Source: Platerodrilus igneus (lineage: Eukaryota > Arthropoda > Insecta > Coleoptera > Lycidae). From it: a DNA stretch of 64,000 nt. The notes beneath the pieces were generated by a model that was given only the letters and a program-made list of their open reading frames with translations, did not search any database and was not told the DNA's origin. How positions within the stretch are numbered: the first letter of the stretch is position 1; each line of letters starts with the position of its first letter. Positions 45,900 to 55,825 of this stretch are shown piece by piece. The position numbers and the translations under genes were made by a program. The stretch is taken from NCBI GenBank assembly GCA_036346225.1, contig JARFIW010001104.1:11992001-12056000 (forward strand), written 5' to 3'.

Positions 45900-47035
45900 T
45901 CAGAGAAAATTATTCAGAGAGAATTTAGAACAAGACAGAGGTTTTATATGGTCGAGGGAGTTTTGGTGAAAAGGTTATGGGATGATGAATTATTAGTGTT
46001 AACGACACAGGTAGCCGTTGAGCTGATACAGGAAATTCATACTTCGTTTGGTCATATAGGGATTCGTAAGACGTTCTTGATATTTAGGAAGCTTTCTATG
46101 CACGAAACGATAGAAAATTGGTGAAAAATTGCATAAATCTGTGTGAGACGTGTTTGTTAGGAAAGGATAAGAATGTGGTATTGCAGAATCAAGTTAGATG
46201 TATAAGAGCGGAAGGTCCATTAGATATTGTGGCAATGGATTACTTGAGTAATTTGATACCGAGTAGGAACGGATATCAGCATATTTTAGTTGTAGTTGAT
46301 ATTTTTACAAAGTTTGTGCAGCTTTATCCAGCGAGGAGATGTAATTCTAGGCATGTATTGAGTTCTGTAAGAAAGTTTGTAGAACGAATAGGTAAGATGA
46401 ATAGGGTATTGTTGGACAATGCAACGTATTTTCGTAATAGAAGGGTTGAAAGTAAATTAAGGAAGGATGGAATAAAGATGACATTCTGTAGTATCAGACA
46501 TCCTCAAGGAAATCCGTGTGAAAGATATATTCGAGAAGTAATAAAGTTTTGAGGTTAATAACGCAGGAACAACATGATCGGTGGGTAAGGTATTTACCGC
46601 AAATAGAAGAATATATTAATTTTGTACCAAGTTCAGTGACAGGAATGTGTCCTGTGACATTGATGAAGAAGGTAATTCCAGCAAGACCGTGGAGAGCTGA
46701 AAAAAGTGGAGGATATAACGGAGTTGTTGCATAAAGCCAAACAACAAGTCGAAACGATACAAAGAAGGGAGTTGGAGAAACGTAACAAGAAAATCAAGAA
46801 GCAAGTGGTTTTTCAGTTGGGGATCTTGTTATTGTTAAAAGATTGAGAATGTCAAATTGGGAAAGAAAAATTTGTGCCAAGTTGTTATTTCCATACGAAG
46901 GTCCTTATCGAGTGAGAAGAATTTTGCAGAAGGGAATACTTACGAATTGGAGAATGACAGGGTGAATGTCGGGGACGTTTTCATATAGAAAATTTGTATC
47001 CATATTTCCATGTGAAAAGTAAAGTATCGCAAGAA
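45900..47035 (+). pseudogene. E2 integrase (zinc, DDE core and C-terminal domains; frameshifted)
   Basis: The HHCC zinc region is readable: EIHTSFGHIGIRKTF near 46030-46075, then a break, then CINLCETCLLGK near 46130-46165. The core frame 46118-46552 keeps the DDE residues: Asp in VAMDYLSNL, Asp in RVLLDNATYF, Glu in HPQGNPCERYIRE. After a stop, 46549-46734 and further frames give the C-terminal part (FQLGDLVIVKRLRMSNWERK, FPYEGPYRVRRILQKG, HIENLYPYFHVKSKV). No chromodomain is evident. Confidence 0.9.
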
Positions 47036-47214
47036 TAAAATTAACACTGTAAATAATACTAACGAGCTTAAAACTATACAGAACATACAGAAACTAACAC
47101 TTAATCCTCATACATAAAAAAAAAAAACTATAGTGATTTTAACTAAAATTTAAAATTTCTCAACCATTAAAAGAATTACTTATATCCAGGAAGTAAATTT
47201 TCATTTTATTTAAA

Positions 47215-47232
47215 ATCAGTGGGGCCTTATAT
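47215..47232 (+). other. E2 polypurine tract region
   Basis: AAAATCAGTGGGGCC precedes the 3' LTR start by a few bases. The G run is at the expected PPT position, although it is short. Confidence 0.5.
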
Positions 47233-48440
47233 ACTGTCAAGAAGGGGTGGGCTTATAAAATGTTTAAATAGGGCTTCGAAACGACTTTGCTAGAATGGGG
47301 TTATATTTGGTTTTGTTTGAGTATTTTCTTTCAGGTATTTTGGTTTATAAATTAACAACAACTATTCCACGTTTATAAATTTATAAAGCTTTTGAAACTG
47401 CATTGCATTCAACAACATATACCGGCCATAGACCAGGCTAAGCTAGTTATAAGTTTGCATTGTATACGTATTTTAATTGTTATGGTTGCACGTATATGAA
47501 ATTTAATTTGGAGTTAGCGTTTTCAGAACCATTTGAATGTAAAACAAATATCAAAATTGCTTGGTATACTGCACGCTTTTAAAATTTTAAGGAGTTAAGT
47601 GATACTCCGTAAAATTTGTAAATCAATTTCAGTTTGAATATGTTTTAACAATTAAAGATTGGTTATGTAATGACAGGACGTTTACCGAATAAGACATAAA
47701 TGTCAGTTGCGTACAATTTAAAAGCTGAACCATCAAAGTTTGTTAGCTATTTTCAATATTGTAAAAGTTCAATATACATAAATCACTGGATTACAAACCA
47801 TCTAGAAAATGAATGTATCTAGAGAAAACAACTGTATTATTAATCAATTATTAATAATTATAAATTACATAGTGTGCGTAGAGATAGTTGTCATGGCAAC
47901 GGAAACAAAAGAAGACGGATTTTATTTATAAGGGAATTCAAATTTATATTACTGAAAAATAGACGTGTTTTTGTACTGTTATGAGTTTTATTACATTTAA
48001 AAGTTACGAGAAAGTTTTGAAAGTCAAGTTGTACCTGGAGATAGCAAATAGTAGCAGTTTTACGGCGAATAAAAGTTAATTAAACGAGGGAGTGCTGGTC
48101 TGTACCGTTATTGTTTGAAGACGAAAGCATAGTGGAATTGGAGTTATCTGAGTATTTGTATAACATAAAATTTGTAGAAATATTAGTAGTTTATAGTCTG
48201 GAGATTACCAGTTGCTCGAGTTACTTATTATTTACAGGAGGTGCCTGCAGTTGGTCACTTGGCTTCAGGACGGCTGGAAGGCGGCGCTTGTATCTGGATT
48301 CCAGGTATTAGTATTTAATATCTACGCAGTGCTTTAATCAAATTTATAAAAGTGGAACTAGTGTTTGGGAATACTTTTGGCATTTACAATTATTTGAAGA
48401 ATGCTTGTGTATTCGGTTGCAATTGTCATAATTGTCCTAA
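47233..48440 (+). repeat. E2 3' LTR, structurally different from the 5' LTR
   Basis: 47234-48031 is nearly identical to 40701-41501. 48032-48367 (about 336 bp, GC-richer) is absent from the 5' LTR. 48368 to about 48430 again matches 41502-41565. Then homology ends in an A-rich tract, and the TATA, R and U5 part of the 5' LTR is missing. Either the 5' LTR lost 336 bp at a TTG microhomology or the 3' LTR gained it. Confidence 0.85.
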
Positions 48441-48660
48441 GAAAAAAAAAAAAAAGAAAGATCAATCCTGTAATCATGAATAAACAATACAAAATAGGTG
48501 GTAATTGATTATAAAAGGGTTCTCTATAACTCAATATATACCAAAATATAACAATATATATATATTAATAGTTATTAAGATGAAATAAAAACCCAACTTT
48601 GTATTTACAGTTGAATTACCATTTCAAATCGAACTAGTAATTGAAAACCACTAAAAGAAC

Positions 48661-48733
48661 GGCTACAGCAGGACTTGAACCTGCAACCTTTGATTTTCCG
48701 GATCAGCGCTCTAACCAATTGAGCTATCTAGCC
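48661..48733 (-). tRNA. tRNA-like gene, anticodon GGA, left arm
   Basis: On the minus strand 73 bases fold as a cloverleaf: acceptor GGCTAGA/TGTAGCC (six of seven pairs), D-stem GCTC/GAGC, anticodon loop CCGGAAA, T-stem GCAGG/CCTGC with loop TTCAAGT. Box A-like TAGCTCAATTGG and box B GGTTCAAGTCC are intact, and TTTT follows within 10 bases as a Pol III stop. The anticodon stem has a mismatch (CTGAT/ATCAA) and position 33 is C rather than the near-invariant U. The variable loop is short, unlike tRNA-Ser, so decoding is doubtful; it may be a pseudo-tRNA. Confidence 0.75.
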
Positions 48734-48787
48734 TAATTGTTTAGATGATGTTATACTTAATACTACTGAAGCTTGGTTCTTGTTAAC

Positions 48788-49346
48788 GATTTTCAATTTT
48801 CAATTTTCAATTTTCAATTTTCAATTTTCAATTTTCAATTTTCAATTTTCAATTTTCAATTTTCAATTTTCAATTTTCAATTTTCAATTTTCAACTTTCA
48901 ACTTTCAATTTTCAATTTTCAATTTTCAATTTTCAATTTTCAATTTTCAATTTTCAATTTTCAATTTTCAATTTTCAATTTTCAATTTTCAATTTTCAAT
49001 TTTCAATTTTCAATTTTCAATTTTCAATTTTCAATTTTCAATTTTCAATTTTCAATTTTCAATTTTCAATTTTCAATTTTCAATTTTCAATTTTCAATTT
49101 TCAATTTTCAATTTTCAATTTTCAATTTTCAATTTTCAATTTTCAATTTTCAATTTTCAATTTTCAATTTTCAATTTTCAATTTTCAATTTTCAATTTAA
49201 TTTTCAATTTTCAATTTTCAATTTTCAATTTTCAATTTTCAATTTTCAATTTTCAATTTTCAATTTTCAATTTTCAATTTTCAATTTTCAATTTTCAATT
49301 TTCAATTTTCAATTTTCAATTTTCAATTTTCAATTTTCAATTTCCT
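48788..49346. repeat. (TTTTCAA)n heptamer array
   Basis: Roughly 80 copies of TTTTCAA with only a few variants (TTTCAACTTTCAA near 48893-48905 and TTTCAATTTAATTTTCAA near 49196). It forms the spacer of the fold-back element. Three frames stay open and would give NFQFSIF repeats; these are artefacts of a seven-base period. Confidence 0.97.
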
Positions 49347-49424
49347 TAAATGCAAGACGTAATTGAAAATTGTTAACAAGAACCAAGCTTCAGTAGTATT
49401 AAGTATAACATCATCTAAACAATT

Positions 49425-49497
49425 AGGCTAGATAGCTCAATTGGTTAGAGCGCTGATCTGGAAAATCAGAGGTTGCAGGTTCAAGTCCTGCTGTAGC
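49425..49497 (+). tRNA. tRNA-like gene, anticodon GGA, right arm
   Basis: 73-base cloverleaf: acceptor GGCTAGA/TGTAGCC with one G-G mismatch, D-stem GCTC/GAGC, a perfect five-pair anticodon stem CTGAT/ATCAG with loop CTGGAAA, five-base variable loop, T-stem GCAGG/CCTGC with loop TTCAAGT. No encoded CCA, as in eukaryotes. TTCTTTTAG just downstream supplies a Pol III terminator. GGA would read the Ser codon UCC, but cytosolic tRNA-Ser has a long variable arm and this does not. It is better preserved than the left copy and may be the parent. Confidence 0.82.
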
Positions 49498-49643
49498 CGT
49501 TCTTTTAGTGGTTTTCAATTACTAGTTCGATTTGAAATGGTAATTCAACTTTAAATACAAAGTTGGGTTTTCATTTCATCTTAATAACTATTAATATATA
49601 TTAAGCATTCATTTGCATTCCAAATGTGGATTATTCTTCTCTA

Positions 49644-49649
<6 letters not shown>

Positions 49650-49682
<33 letters not shown>

Positions 49683-49690
49683 TATATATA
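49650..49690. repeat. (AT)n tract
   Basis: AT dinucleotides with a TATAAATATA interruption, about 50 bp beyond the fold-back element. Confidence 0.9.
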
Positions 49691-49830
49691 GTTTGAATAT
49701 TTTATGCATTTTCACACTCTATATCTTGTTTTAATTAATGTTTGTTTACACATTTTGAAAACTGTTCAATTAAACGAGAATTTCTATGATACGGTAGTAT
49801 TCAATATTTATTGTTGTTAAATGAACTAGT

Positions 49831-50446
49831 TTAATTGTAATTAGATAAGCCGCTTTGCTCTCTTTGAGTACTAGAAATATACTCAAAGTTATTTTTATTC
49901 TATAATGGGTTTTCCATGAATATTTTTAAAAAACAATTTGTAGTACGATTGTTGAACTGGCTCTTTATATTTCGGTTATTGGTTTGAGTGGGTTCTTTTG
50001 AAATAACTATTACAAACCCAACAGGAGCGTAAAAAAATTTTTATACGGTTGTAGGTTCTATTCAAAAATGGGTTTTCCGTGGGTGTTGTTAGGAAACAAT
50101 TTTAGAATACGTTCGTTGAACTGGTTCATTATGTTCTGAGTGGATCTGGATCAGAATAGTCCCACGGTACTACCTATCTGTCGTAAGATTAAAGCGGTCC
50201 AACACGCTCTCTACACAACATACACACACACCACACACATGCTCAACCATAACTCCACTCTGTTTCGTTTTTATATCTTCTCGGATTTTTTGTTCGTTTC
50301 TATACATTTTTTATTTTTGATCGTTTTTTTTTAAATTTATAATTCCTAACAATACTCACTGGAAATCCATTATAGAAAAGAAATAACCTTGAGCATATTT
50401 CTAGTACGTAAAGATAACACTTCGGCTTTATCTATTTACAATTATA
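49831..50446. mobile_element. 616-bp element with about 95-bp imperfect terminal inverted repeats
   Basis: 49831-49925 (TTAATTGTAATTAGATAAGC then CTAGAAATATACTCAAAG and TCTATAATGGGTTTTCC) is matched in reverse complement by 50346-50446. Weaker pairing continues outward to about 49805 and 50472. Inside, ATGGGTTTTCC...GTTGAACTGG occurs twice as a direct repeat (49904-49970 and 50068-50132), so one TIR segment was duplicated inward. Non-coding; family unknown. Confidence 0.75.
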
Positions 50447-50689
50447 CCAGGCAATTCAACTACACTAATATTTGTTACTTTAGCATCCATCGGTTTGCTT
50501 TTGACTAGATTAATTATATTAGAATGTAAGCGAAGCATTTGTACACAAAAGGTGATTTATAAATCCAGGCGGCACCTCATCTTTCATATGGTTTTGATTG
50601 ACAGGTACAAGGGGTTTGCATTTAAGAGTTATTTAAATTATAATAGGTACATCCGCGATATTATTTGCATAACTTCTGGTGCGTTTTAG

Positions 50690-50790
50690 AATAGTATAGA
50701 AGTTTTGAACATGTATATAAATTGCCGTCGTGGATATTGGAGTTCAGTTCTGATTAAAGCTTTGATTACAATATGTTCTAGGATAAAACT
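50690..50790 (+). promoter_or_regulatory. Possible LTR-type promoter fragment
   Basis: CATGTATATAAATTGCCGTCG (50709-50729) is TATA-like, with GAGTTCAGTTCTG about 25 bp downstream as a possible initiator. The layout resembles the S0-S2 promoters, but no LTR ends are visible. Confidence 0.25.
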
Positions 50791-52172
50791 TTGAAAGATG
50801 TGATATAAATTATTGTTGATATATTTTTGTAGTGAGAAGATAATCTATTTATTAGTGTATGCATAGGTAATTCGGTGCTTCGATAATAATTAAAAAGATA
50901 TTATCGTAGTTTAAGAGGCTAGAACTTGTACTGTTATCAATTAATTGAAAGTAAAGCGTTGGAAGAGCTTTTAGTAAATTTTGTTTTAACTAAGAGTTGT
51001 TGAAAAGGCTTATATAATTATTTTAAAAATAAAAACTGTTGTTATTGCTAAATAGAGTTTTTGTTACACTTGTGTGAAGTATTGAGATTAACTTTTGAAC
51101 AATTTGGATTTGCATGCCTGTCACTCGTGATAAAAAAAGGAAACGGACAGAGAAATTCTTTCTTCTTTGAAGAAGTTCAAGTCAAGTGTTTGTGACGTTC
51201 CTTAGAAATACTTATAATCATATTTTATTTTAATAGTTTCTGTATTAATAAATTCCAACAATAGGGTTAGATTGTTTCTTTTAAAAAATATAATTGTTAG
51301 GTTACTACAAGGTAAAATTATTTTATCATAATTTGGTTTATATTCAAGGTTTGTCAATTTCTTTGTCATCTTTAAAGTAATTTCGTCCTAAATTGTTACA
51401 GTTTGTGATCTATTTGTTTTGAATAATAGGGTATTACATTGTTATGTCGACGATCTCATCGTCTGAGCGATAAGACAGGTTATACGCAGATTTGTGCTCA
51501 TTCAAATAAATGAAATGTCACAGGTTCTGGTAAAGTCAAACTATAAGTAAGTTTAGTTATACATATAGGTTAGATAAAAAGAGATACGAGGTACTTTCAT
51601 TTTGCAGTTTTAATTCATCCGGCCGAAGTTTGCCCAAAATGTTTCACATTATTTCAGGAAGGGTAGTTTCAGAGAGCACTTTGTACGTAAGATTCAATTC
51701 ATCATCATGCCACTTTAGTAGGTCAATTACCATGACTAGAGGTTATCGAACAAGACTGAAAAAAGACTAGTTATATTCGGATAATACCTTACTAAGTGGA
51801 TTAGTTTTAATTTTAAGCGCATATTCGTTCTCAGATGAACAACTTTGTGTTAAAAATAACCATGTTGAAGATGGCGAAGTCTCCCTAGGGGTTTTACGGT
51901 GTTCACCGTAACGATAGTCAACCACCTGTGAGATTAGATGGCGTCCAAGGTATTTCCCGATCAAGATTTATTTCATACTCGATAGCATTTTCGAACCCTC
52001 TTCAAACACTTACACCACCGGCCCCATTGAGTTAGTCAGCAACTATTCCTGTTAGTACAGTCGGGGTTATCGGAAAGAGGGTTTTTAGCGGAGTACTTCA
52101 CCAAATTTCCTGTGAATTATTTGTTGGATATTTTGGAAGCCAAAACTGTACGTAACACGTTGCGAAAGACTT
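50791..52172. other. Unassigned DNA
   Basis: No gene is supported. The minus-strand frame at 51767-51964 (with ETSPSSTWLFLTQSCSSEN) looks protein-like but I cannot name it. Confidence 0.4.
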
Positions 52173-52418
52173 AGCTAAAAATTCCGTAAAACTACTGGAA
52201 AATGCTGTAGTCTCGCAGAAAAATTGAACGGGACCATCGTAAATTCATACGGCAAGTACAGTCAATTGAGAGAGGAGTATATATAAACATAAACAGCTAA
52301 AAATTCCGTAAAACTACTGGAAAATGCTGTAGTCTCGCAGAAAAATTGAACGGGATCATCGTAAATTCATACGACAAGTACAGTCAATTGAGAGAGGAGT
52401 ATATATAAACATAAACAG
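52173..52418. repeat. 122-bp tandem duplication, two copies
   Basis: The unit starting AGCTAAAAATTCCGTAAAAC occurs at 52173 and again at 52295. The copies differ at two visible positions (GGGACC/GGGATC and ACGGCAAG/ACGACAAG), so the duplication is recent. It lies in the region corresponding to the N-terminal coiled coil of the gag relic. Confidence 0.93.
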
Positions 52419-53372
52419 CGGTGGAACAGTTAAAGGTGTCCCCGTGGATCAATGTAGTAAGCGTAAGACTACGGATCCCAAGGTCCTGGGATCAAATCTC
52501 GACACGGCCGACTGCTTGAAAAATAACAGGTGAGCATTTTTCACAAAAATTACGCCCTCGTTCGGATGAGAGGTTAAATGGAGGTCCCGTGTGTGAGTGT
52601 TGTCACGCACGTTAAAGATCCTTATCTTGCCTGGAACGTCAAGGGTTCGGCAAAATTCTAAAATTACCAGACAACAAAAATCCTCGCCTCCTGGCCAATG
52701 TAGTACCTCCTGGTGGAGCATTGGAAATATAAATGCACGGTTGAACAGTTAAAGGAAGAATTTTTAAAAGAAACTATAAAACCCGCGGAAAAGCTGGAAG
52801 CCAAATTTTCCGGCGGTTCACAGGAATTAGAGACGCAGTTGATGAACATAAGAACAAGACTTCACGTAAAATGGAAGATGTCTTGAGGATGAAAGATCAG
52901 ATTAATTCCATAACAGTGCAATCACCCGAGTCCTCAGTGTCGGCGATGCATCAGATTCCCTATAATTTAAAGACGTCCGGGAATGCGAAATCACTTCAAG
53001 GTTCAGAGTAAAACCATCCTCATTTGATGGAAAGTCATCTTGGCAGACATATTCTCAACAAAATTTGAGGCTGATGTGAGAGCTTGCGGTTGGGATGATA
53101 GTGAAAGGCAACCGCATTGGTTGCCGCGTTACAAGGCGAGGCCTTGAACATTTGCAGACCACGCCAAACCATGATCAAAAAAGCTATTTGACATTAACAT
53201 CAAGTCTGGAAATGAGGTACGGAAACTCTGACGTGCAACAAGTGCAACACGCTCAAGTGAAAAACCTTTACCAAAAGCTTAACCAAAATTTGTCGCAGTT
53301 TAAAGCACATATTGCTCGTGAGACTAGCCTACTCAACAGCACAGATAGCTTTTTAGTGTTGGTTGCAGTGTA
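52300..53372 (+). pseudogene. E6: Gypsy gag relic split by a SINE
   Basis: After the SINE, EQLKEEFLKETIKPAEKLEA gives a coiled-coil stretch. Then, through frameshifts, the conserved gag signature appears near 53000-53160: SSFDGKSSWQTYSQ, KFEADVRACGWDDSERATAL, VAALQGEALNI. A more C-terminal piece follows (EMRYGNSDVQQVQHAQVKNL, 53150-53372). The order and motifs match gag of insect Gypsy elements, and the motif TFDGK...QFEAAA in E7 shows both belong to related families. Multiple stops; no pol follows. Confidence 0.82.
52437..52737 (+). mobile_element. SINE copy b, with 18-bp target-site duplication
   Basis: The head GTGGATCAATGTAGTAAGCG then box B-like GGGATCAAATCTCGACACGG, followed by a body matching copy a in reverse orientation, ends AATATAAATGCA. 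The 18-bp repeat CGGTGGAACAGTTAAAGG/CGGTTGAACAGTTAAAGG (one mismatch) flanks it at 52419-52436 and 52738-52755. It is inserted into the E6 gag relic. No coding capacity. Confidence 0.92.
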
Positions 53373-53514
53373 AACCTTCAATGATGGATACGCGACGAGG
53401 AGATTGAATAAGTAACTATGGCTGGAATGGCCAAAAACTTATTCTGTAGCAAGGTAGGACTCTCTGGAAAGGAGTATAGTCAAACGTGGATCATGTGATT
53501 AGAGGTGTGTAAAT

Positions 53515-53700
53515 AAAATTCCTTTCTTGAGGTTTTCTTTTTCTTTTTTGTGACCCACCCCACTCTGCCACTTTTTAACTAGCATGGCGTTCTTTAGATT
53601 CCTTTTTTTTGTTGCGGTACCCGGTATAGGCTACTTCCTTTGCTTACTTTACTTTTCTTTCTTGTCTGCAAGGAATACCGTAACAAACTCTGTAGGAAAA
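53515..53700 (-). repeat. Repeat R, minus-orientation copy
   Basis: The minus strand reads GTTTGTTACGGTATTCCTTG, AAGAAAGAAAAGTAAAGTAA and GGTGGGTCACAAAAAAG. It matches 59530-59700 on the plus strand over about 180 bp with substitutions. The nature of the repeat is unknown. Confidence 0.75.
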
Positions 53701-55706
53701 TATATGTAGAAGTGGTCGATTCTGAGGCGGTATGAAGGTAGCTTATTTACTGACGATTTCATAATTACACTTAACATAGTCTAAATTCATTTAATGCTAT
53801 CTGAATTAAACTGACCAATCTGAATTACACATGACAAATTCTGAAAATAAAATGATAAATCGGAACTACAAATGAGGTGTTCGATAATTCAATTGGCATA
53901 TCTGAATTACAATGAATATATTCTAAAACTAAATTAATAATCCTGATATTGATTTGCTATTTTCTGAAATTAAGTTGTAAAAAGTGTAGTTGAAAATTTT
54001 GGAATATTATGGTAAGGTTTTAGTTTCTTATGAAGAACAACTGAAGGTATTTACCTAAATAAGCCTGCTATTTTATAGGATTAAAAGGATGTATTTTATA
54101 GTGTAACGAATACTTTAAACAAACAACAGTTCTTTATTATCAAACTGATATACAAGCCTTTTCAACAACTCGTAGCTACAGTAAAATTCTAAAAGCACTT
54201 ACGACAATTTATATCCAGTTAATCGCTAACAGTACAAATACTAACTTCTTAAAACTACAATGCCATCTTCATAATTACTTATATCGAAGCACTCTAACTA
54301 CCTAGCCACTAATCATTAATTTACGTCGATCACTACAATAATTTACCTCACATAGGCCAATTTATATTAACAGCACCACTGATTTATATAACGACTTTAT
54401 AACTGGAATAAAAACGTAATATTGTAATCAAAGTTTTAATTAGAACTTAACCAATTAACGCTCATCATGCAATTTATATTTTATCCAATTGGTTTAAGAT
54501 CACTTCAAGCACATTCCAGAAATAATAAAAACAACATTCTAGAAGTTTTCTATTGTATGGTTAATAAAGCTCTTGTAACTTGTCAATAAAGTCCATTTAA
54601 AAGACGTCGCGTCGCAGGGGACCATCAATCATCTTTTGTGTAAAGTGCCTTATTCACGTTTTGACGCATCAGTCCAATCAAAGGTAGACCACACGGCGCT
54701 GCATTACAAACGATTTCTCCCTTTTTTCATAAACAAGCTGCACGTTTTCCTTATTATGGCCGATTGTTGGCATATACACGTACTATGCTAATTGGTGTGA
54801 ACTCTATATTTTTCATTATAATAATCTTATCACTGTTATACATAAAAATCAATCTATTATTGTACTTTTCTCTTCGTAATAAATTTTACTTTTTTTTGTC
54901 GTTTACATTGTAGAAACTCTCATACGGTCGCCTAATAAAATGTTCGTCTGCTCCAAACCTCACAATATCTACTTATTCCTCTTTTTAATCTTTTAAACAA
55001 CCTACTTTACATAGACTCTTAACCTTTTACGCTTCGACACGTTGAATGTCAGAATCTTGTTCACATTTCTTTTGAGGTTGCGTAAAACTTTTAATAAAAA
55101 CTTGAGAAAAATGACCTCATATAATTAATAGCGCGAAAAATATCTTACTCTAGAAAATATAAGGGCGAGCACTTGAATAAAACTAACTAACCACAAACTT
55201 TTATTTAACTTAACTTTTTGTGTTTATTCAGACTGCTTTCATTTTCTTTACAGCACAATCTAATTTGGTTCTTGAATTCCCTCAGATGCAAAAGTCATGT
55301 TTATTCAGCTAAAAATTTTCGCTAATATTGTAAGGGAAAATATACAGACATTCTTTGGTAAATCTCTTCGATTTAAGTATAAAAAGTATATAACCTTATC
55401 TTGTTTACATACCGTGGAGAAGCAGTTTCCGAGTCTCCTTCGGTAGTTTACTTTATGATAAAGTGGAATTTTATGAACAATTCGAGAGAAATTGCACTTC
55501 TACTTATAGTAAAGCGCAAATGTTTGAGGGTATGAAGGAAAAAGAATGGAATTGAAGTCACTGTTGCATTTGAAAAACTAGTTTCGACGCCGTAGATGTT
55601 TTTTTTTAATTTGTGGTTCTTGTTTAATTTGTAAAAATTTTGAAAATATTAGAAACTTTGCTTTTGGCTAGGTTGGTAAAGTTATTGAGATAAAAAAGTA
55701 CGTCGT
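53701..55706. other. Unassigned AT-rich DNA
   Basis: 53780-53960 holds loose repeats of CTGAATTA/TCTGAAAT words. Otherwise nothing I can name, and no coding signal. Confidence 0.4.
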
Positions 55707-55810
55707 GTAACGGGTAAAATAAACGATACGTTATAAATTTAGATTTTCCCCGAAAGGGCGGAACCCCGTAATAATTTAAAGGCGCTTCGGTTAACTCCGG
55801 AAGCTAAACC
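55707..55810. repeat. LTR-end-like segment, shared with 31610-31740
   Basis: TGTAACGGGTAAAATAAACG at 55707 resembles an LTR terminus and matches the reverse complement of the right end of 31610-31740. The following CCCCGAAAGGGCGG and CGGTTAACTCC also correspond. Next to it lies the end of a BEL/Pao pol on the minus strand, so it may be that element's LTR edge. Confidence 0.45.
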
Positions 55811-55825
55811 GAAATCAAATCTATA

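Larger units (their letters stand above)
40699..48440 (+). mobile_element. E2: Gypsy LTR retrotransposon, nearly complete but frameshifted
   Basis: A direct repeat (about 40701-41501 and 47234-48031, nearly identical) flanks gag, protease, RT, RNase H and integrase in standard Gypsy order on the plus strand. Every domain is recognisable, but frames are broken at many points. The left edge abuts (AT)n; the right edge is irregular because the 3' LTR is atypical. GAG and integrase resemble those of E1 and the same lineage. No env-like frame follows integrase. Confidence 0.93.
48555..49602. mobile_element. Fold-back element: about 240-bp inverted arms, each with a tRNA-like gene
   Basis: 48555-48795 and 49358-49602 are inverted copies. 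They pair from the outermost AATATATATTAATAGTTATT through TTGAATTACCATTTCAAATC, the tRNA-like gene, and ACTGAAGCTTGGTTCTTGTT next to the spacer. The centre is about 555 bp of TTTTCAA heptamers. Arms differ at only a few positions, including three or so within the tRNAs. No protein is encoded. It could be a fold-back transposon, an inverted duplication of a tRNA locus, or a hairpin-mediated amplification product; I cannot decide between these. Confidence 0.9.

Noticed and set aside
42117..47035. E2 as an intact, possibly active element
   Set aside because: Gag, protease, RT and integrase are each broken by stops or frameshifts, and the 3' LTR lacks the R/U5 part.
48788..49346. CRISPR-like array
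   Set aside because: Pure heptamer repetition with no spacers, in a eukaryotic context.
48773..49366. NFQFSIF-repeat proteins, about 190 residues, in two frames
   Set aside because: They come from the TTTTCAA heptamer array; period 7 is open in all three frames. No gene context.
52449..52721. 90-residue minus-strand frame that resembles a frame at 23659-23847
   Set aside because: The similarity is due to two copies of the same SINE, not to a shared protein.
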